DNA of 8,785 nt from Candidatus Marinamargulisbacteria bacterium SCGC AG-343-D04. Its GTDB lineage: Bacteria > Margulisbacteria > Marinamargulisbacteria > GCA-2716485 > GCA-002719695. How positions within the stretch are numbered: the first letter of the stretch is position 1; every line of letters starts with the position of its first letter. Below are positions 6,962 through 8,785 of this stretch, one piece after another. A program made the translations under genes and the position numbers. The notes below the pieces were generated by a model. That model saw only the letters and a program-made list of their open reading frames with translations. It was not told where the DNA came from and ran no database searches. The stretch is from contig QFBQ01000050.1 of assembly GCA_003265885.1 (NCBI GenBank), positions 1-8,785 on the forward strand, written 5' to 3'.

Positions 6962-8734
6962 GTGAAAAACGCAGTAGTATTAGCTCTATCAGCCATTCCT
7001 ACCATTGGAGTCATCTCTCAATGGATTGCCGCTAGATTTAAACTACCATCCATTTTATTGCTTCTGTTGTCTGGTTTTTTTGTTGGTCCTATTTTAGGGA
7101 TTATTAACCCAGACCAACTTTTAGGAGACATTATTTATCCTTTTGTATCTTTATCTGTTGCTCTCATTTTATTTGAAGGCGGCTTAACCCTTCAGGTTCG
7201 AGATATTCAACATACAGGAAACATTATTCGTAATCTGATATCAATTGGAGCTCTCGTTAGCTGGGTCGGAATTAGTATTGCAAGTTACTATATCATTGGA
7301 CTTTCTATAGAATTAAGCCTCTTGTTAGGTGCCATTTTGATTGTATCTGGGCCTACAGTTGTAACGCCTTTGTTAAGACAAATAAAACTAAAACACTCCC
7401 TATCCTCCATATTAAGGTGGGAAGGAATTACTATTGACCCCATAGGCGCCACATTAGCCGTTCTCGTTTTTGAAGTTATTATTGCTCAAACTACTACAGA
7501 TGCCATTGGTAGCGCTCTTGTCGTTATTATTTCCACATTACTATCCGGCATTATTATTGGTGCACTTAGCGCCTTATTTATGATTATCATATTTAAAAAA
7601 CGGTTGATCCCAGATTATCTTCAAGAAGCCTTTACATTCGTCATGGTATTATCTACTTACGCTATATCCGATTTAATTCAATCAGAATCTGGACTTTTAG
7701 TCGTCACTGTCCTGGGTATCATTTTAGCGAATCAACGTATCGTCACCATCCGTCACATTGTCTCTTTTAAAGAAAATATTACTGTCTTACTACTTTCTTC
7801 TTTATTTATCTTATTGGCAGCAAGAATAGAATTAGATCATATTTTATCTGCTTTAAACATACAAATTTTTATATTTTTGGCAGTCCTTATCTTTGTTGTT
7901 CGTCCTTTATCTGTGTTTCTATCTACCTTTAAAAGCTCTCTAAAATTCAGAGAAAAACTATTCTTATCTTCACTTTATCCACGTGGTATTGTCGCCGCTG
8001 CTGTCGCCTCTTTATTTTCAATAAGATTACAAGAATCTGGTTTCGAAAATGCAGATCTAATAGTATCCATTACTTTTTTTATTATCATTTGTACCGTTGC
8101 CATTTATGGACTCTTGGGCAGACCTTTGGTTTTACTGTTTTCCCTCCAACGAAATCAAGAAGGTGTTATTTTTGTAGGAGGGGAATTATGGGTAAGAAAA
8201 TTTGCTAAAGTATTATCATCTTCAAATATCCCTGTTCTTATTATTGATACAAATATTGAAAATATTTTATTATCTAAAGAGGAAGGTTTAGACACTAGAC
8301 ATGGAAGCATCTTATCCCAACAAATCATGGAAGAAATAGAAATTTCTAACTATGGAAAACTACTAGCAGTTACCTCTAGCGACGAAACCAATCTGTTATC
8401 TTGTATTGAATATAGCACCCTACTAAACTCTTCTCATATCTGGAGACTATATCCTAAAGATAAACAAAAAGATTTATTTAATAAAAATCAAAGTAGTCAT
8501 TTTTTATTCAACAAAGGGATTACATCCAATTATATCAATAACGTTCTCACGGCAGGAGCTAATTTCAAACTTACCGCTATCACTAAAGAATTTATGTTTG
8601 ATGATTTCAAACAAGAATTCCCTAAAGCTATCTGCTTATGTATGATCAATGCCAAAGGTCGTCTCAAGTTCTTTTCAGAAACTCAGTCTTTAAAACCGGT
8701 TCCTGGATGTACGCTTGTAACACTCAGAAAATAA
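6962..8734 (+). CDS. CPA1/NhaP-type cation:proton antiporter with C-terminal RCK-like domain
   Basis: An inner-membrane Na+ or K+/H+ exchanger of 590 residues. Residues 1-395 hold about twelve hydrophobic helices with hallmarks of this subgroup: FEGGL (71-75), SGPTVVTP (129-136), RWEG..IDP (152-160) with the likely ion-binding acidic residues, an Arg in VVRP (314), and PRGIVAAAV (340-348). Residues about 400-590 are cytoplasmic and TrkA-N/RCK-like: a first strand VIFVGG, VLIIDT ending in an acidic residue (429), RHGS (446-449), and TSSDETN (471-477), then a possible TrkA-C-like end. The usual GxGxxG loop is replaced by GGELWV, so nucleotide binding may be weak or altered. GTG start with AGGAG. 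The gene is divergent from pepA and seems monocistronic in this window. Which cation it moves cannot be read from the sequence. Confidence 0.92.
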   Translation: MKNAVVLALSAIPTIGVISQWIAARFKLPSILLLLLSGFFVGPILGIINPDQLLGDIIYPFVSLSVALILFEGGLTLQVRDIQHTGNIIRNLISIGALVSWVGISIASYYIIGLSIELSLLLGAILIVSGPTVVTPLLRQIKLKHSLSSILRWEGITIDPIGATLAVLVFEVIIAQTTTDAIGSALVVIISTLLSGIIIGALSALFMIIIFKKRLIPDYLQEAFTFVMVLSTYAISDLIQSESGLLVVTVLGIILANQRIVTIRHIVSFKENITVLLLSSLFILLAARIELDHILSALNIQIFIFLAVLIFVVRPLSVFLSTFKSSLKFREKLFLSSLYPRGIVAAAVASLFSIRLQESGFENADLIVSITFFIIICTVAIYGLLGRPLVLLFSLQRNQEGVIFVGGELWVRKFAKVLSSSNIPVLIIDTNIENILLSKEEGLDTRHGSILSQQIMEEIEISNYGKLLAVTSSDETNLLSCIEYSTLLNSSHIWRLYPKDKQKDLFNKNQSSHFLFNKGITSNYINNVLTAGANFKLTAITKEFMFDDFKQEFPKAICLCMINAKGRLKFFSETQSLKPVPGCTLVTLRK

Positions 8735-8785
8735 CATTTCTTATACTTAGAATAGTCATTCTCTCATTTTGATTTTTCAAACTGA
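8735..8785. other. Right-edge sequence, no gene supported
   Basis: The 51 nt after the antiporter stop hold no start with a ribosome binding site and no terminator with a good stem. On the minus strand one frame ends ...QFEKSK then TGA, which could be the last codons of a convergent gene beyond the window, but seven codons cannot establish this. Confidence 0.3.

Noticed and set aside
8762..8785. TTTGA/TCAAA hairpin at the right edge as an antiporter terminator
   Set aside because: A five-pair AT-rich stem with no following T tract; the window ends too soon to judge.

Overview
The window is an AT-rich (about one third G+C by eye) bacterial segment with Shine-Dalgarno led genes. It carries five protein genes: three on the plus strand that form an apparent accessory block, one minus-strand housekeeping peptidase and one plus-strand ion antiporter. 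No tRNA, rRNA, CRISPR array, transposase or phage gene was seen. The taxon cannot be fixed from the sequence. The mix of a modular surface protein, a large orphan protein with an N-terminal Cys cluster and an Arg/Ser-rich orphan protein would suit a host-associated or candidate-phylum Gram-negative (Chlamydiae-like or Margulisbacteria-like lineages come to mind), but this is a weak hunch.

Region 1 (1-5227, plus strand): the 3' part of a tandem Ig/cadherin-like (He_PIG/CADG type) protein that enters from beyond the left edge and ends in a single Gly-rich membrane helix plus a short cytoplasmic tail; then, 38 nt later, an 877-codon protein of unknown function with a strong ribosome binding site; then, about 20 nt later, a ~414-codon basic, repeat-containing protein of unknown function. 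The short gaps and common strand suggest one transcript whose promoter lies outside the window. All three show internal repeats: a recent ~280-bp domain duplication in the first, 36-bp and 12-bp repeats in the second, and a ~22-residue repeat block in a locally G+C-rich island in the third.

Region 2 (5228-6961): a 76-nt convergent spacer with no convincing terminator, the minus-strand leucyl aminopeptidase gene (M17 family, all metal and catalytic residues present), and a 197-nt divergent promoter region with an extended -10 element for the peptidase and a possible -10 for the antiporter.

Region 3 (6962-8785): a CPA1/NhaP-type cation:proton antiporter with a C-terminal RCK (TrkA-N-like) regulatory domain whose glycine loop is degenerate; it uses a GTG start that overlaps an out-of-frame ATG-TGA. 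The last 51 nt hold no gene that can be supported.

The best candidate for something undescribed is the three-gene block: a membrane-anchored modular surface protein followed by two rapidly changing, repeat-bearing orphan proteins with eukaryote-like sequence features. Its function is not shown by the sequence.
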